A DNA stretch of 5,168 bases, from assembly GCA_022360105.1 (NCBI GenBank), contig JAKSDL010000517.1:1-5168 (forward strand). The letters are read 5' to 3'. The stretch comes from Pseudomonadota bacterium (GTDB lineage: Bacteria > SAR324 > XYD2-FULL-50-16 > JAHJRI01). Numbering within the stretch: the stretch's first letter is position 1; every line of letters begins with the position of its first letter. Position numbers and translations under genes: made by a program. Below the pieces are notes generated by a model. The model saw nothing but the letters and a program-made list of their open reading frames with translations. It made no database searches and was not told where the DNA came from. This document shows, piece after piece, positions 4,713 through 5,168 of the stretch.

Positions 4713-5168
4713 ATGAATACTCTAAAAGAGACGCAAGAGATCATGGGAAGGACTTATCAGGATCTGGAATTTCTTTTGGGTTGTTTAAAAAATGTACTGC
4801 TAAGATCAGACAAGCCGGGATTAGCTGAAGCCATTCCCTGGGTTAACGGGACTAAAGAAGCCAAAATCGAATCATTGACATCCGATCACATTCATCTGTA
4901 TACGGTCTGCTTTCATTTGTTGAATATCGCGGAGGAAAATGGTGTTGTGCAGATCAGGCGCAGGATGGAAGACACATCGCTGACCGGTATCAATGGACTA
5001 TGGGCGAATAATTTAAAAAGAATGGAAGAATCAGGCATCGGGGTAGAAAAGATCGTTAAAACTCTTGCCAATACCCGGGTAGAACCAGTGCTGACAGCTC
5101 ATCCTACTGAAGCGAAACAACCTACTGTTCTGGAACTGCATCGAGAGTTGTACCTGTTGCTGGTGAAA
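4713..5168 (+). CDS. ppc: Phosphoenolpyruvate carboxylase, N-terminal part (partial)
   Basis: Exactly 152 codons are present before the right edge; the full enzyme is usually about 850-950 residues. PEP carboxylase adds bicarbonate to phosphoenolpyruvate to give oxaloacetate and phosphate, an anaplerotic step feeding the TCA cycle and amino-acid synthesis in the cytoplasm. The diagnostic sequence is VEPVLTAHPTEAK (residues 123-135), which includes the catalytic histidine, here H130 (H138 in E. coli). It is followed by TVLELHRELYLLLVK, typical of the bacterial family. The N-terminal LGCLKNVLL and LYTVCFHLLNIAEEN helices also fit. The two residues after AHPTEAK are Q136 and P137, where the family signature expects Arg followed by Arg, Lys, His, Ala or Gln. 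AGGAG at 4703-4707 supports the start. The gene lies downstream of the csp terminator and so probably has its own promoter. The missing C-terminal catalytic motifs cannot be checked here. Confidence 0.93.
   Translation, partial: MNTLKETQEIMGRTYQDLEFLLGCLKNVLLRSDKPGLAEAIPWVNGTKEAKIESLTSDHIHLYTVCFHLLNIAEENGVVQIRRRMEDTSLTGINGLWANNLKRMEESGIGVEKIVKTLANTRVEPVLTAHPTEAKQPTVLELHRELYLLLVK

Overview
The window looks like chromosomal DNA of a Gram-negative bacterium with moderate GC content and AT-rich intergenic stretches. The style of the proteins suggests a deltaproteobacterium (Desulfobacterota, for example a Desulfobacterales member). The clues are a very large PknB-type signalling kinase, a Tat-type DUF362 protein paired with a lipoprotein, a CspA-family protein ending in a GPAAANVTV motif, and a PEP carboxylase with the AHPTEAK variant. 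This placement is inferred from protein style, not from a marker gene.

Layout. Positions 1-674 (minus) hold the N-terminal 224 codons of a Ser/Thr kinase of the type fused to an ATPase and a histidine kinase; the gene runs off the left edge. Positions 675-1260 have no convincing gene, though one frame shows a possible small degenerate remnant. Positions 1261-1851 (plus) carry a 196-codon orphan ORF that distantly resembles plasmid-type replication initiators (RPA/RepA winged helix). Converging on it from the right is a two-gene minus-strand operon: a DUF362 protein with a twin-arginine N-terminus (2672-3712), then an outer-membrane-type lipoprotein (2049-2675), coupled by an ATGA overlap. A 507-bp divergent intergenic region (3713-4219) separates this operon from a plus-strand cold-shock gene (4220-4420). 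That gene has a long AT-rich leader with a cold-box-like element and a terminator-like hairpin, and a strong intrinsic terminator follows it. A 216-bp gap with a tandem repeat and two mutually exclusive hairpins leads to ppc (PEP carboxylase, 4713 to beyond the right edge).

How the genes relate. The only clear functional unit is the DUF362-lipoprotein pair, which should act together at the cell envelope. The kinase, csp and ppc appear to be independent transcription units. The regulatory architecture around csp and ppc, and the orphan Rep-like ORF, are the parts most worth a second look. I see no CRISPR array, tRNA, rRNA or complete mobile element, and no strong case for a wholly new multi-gene system.
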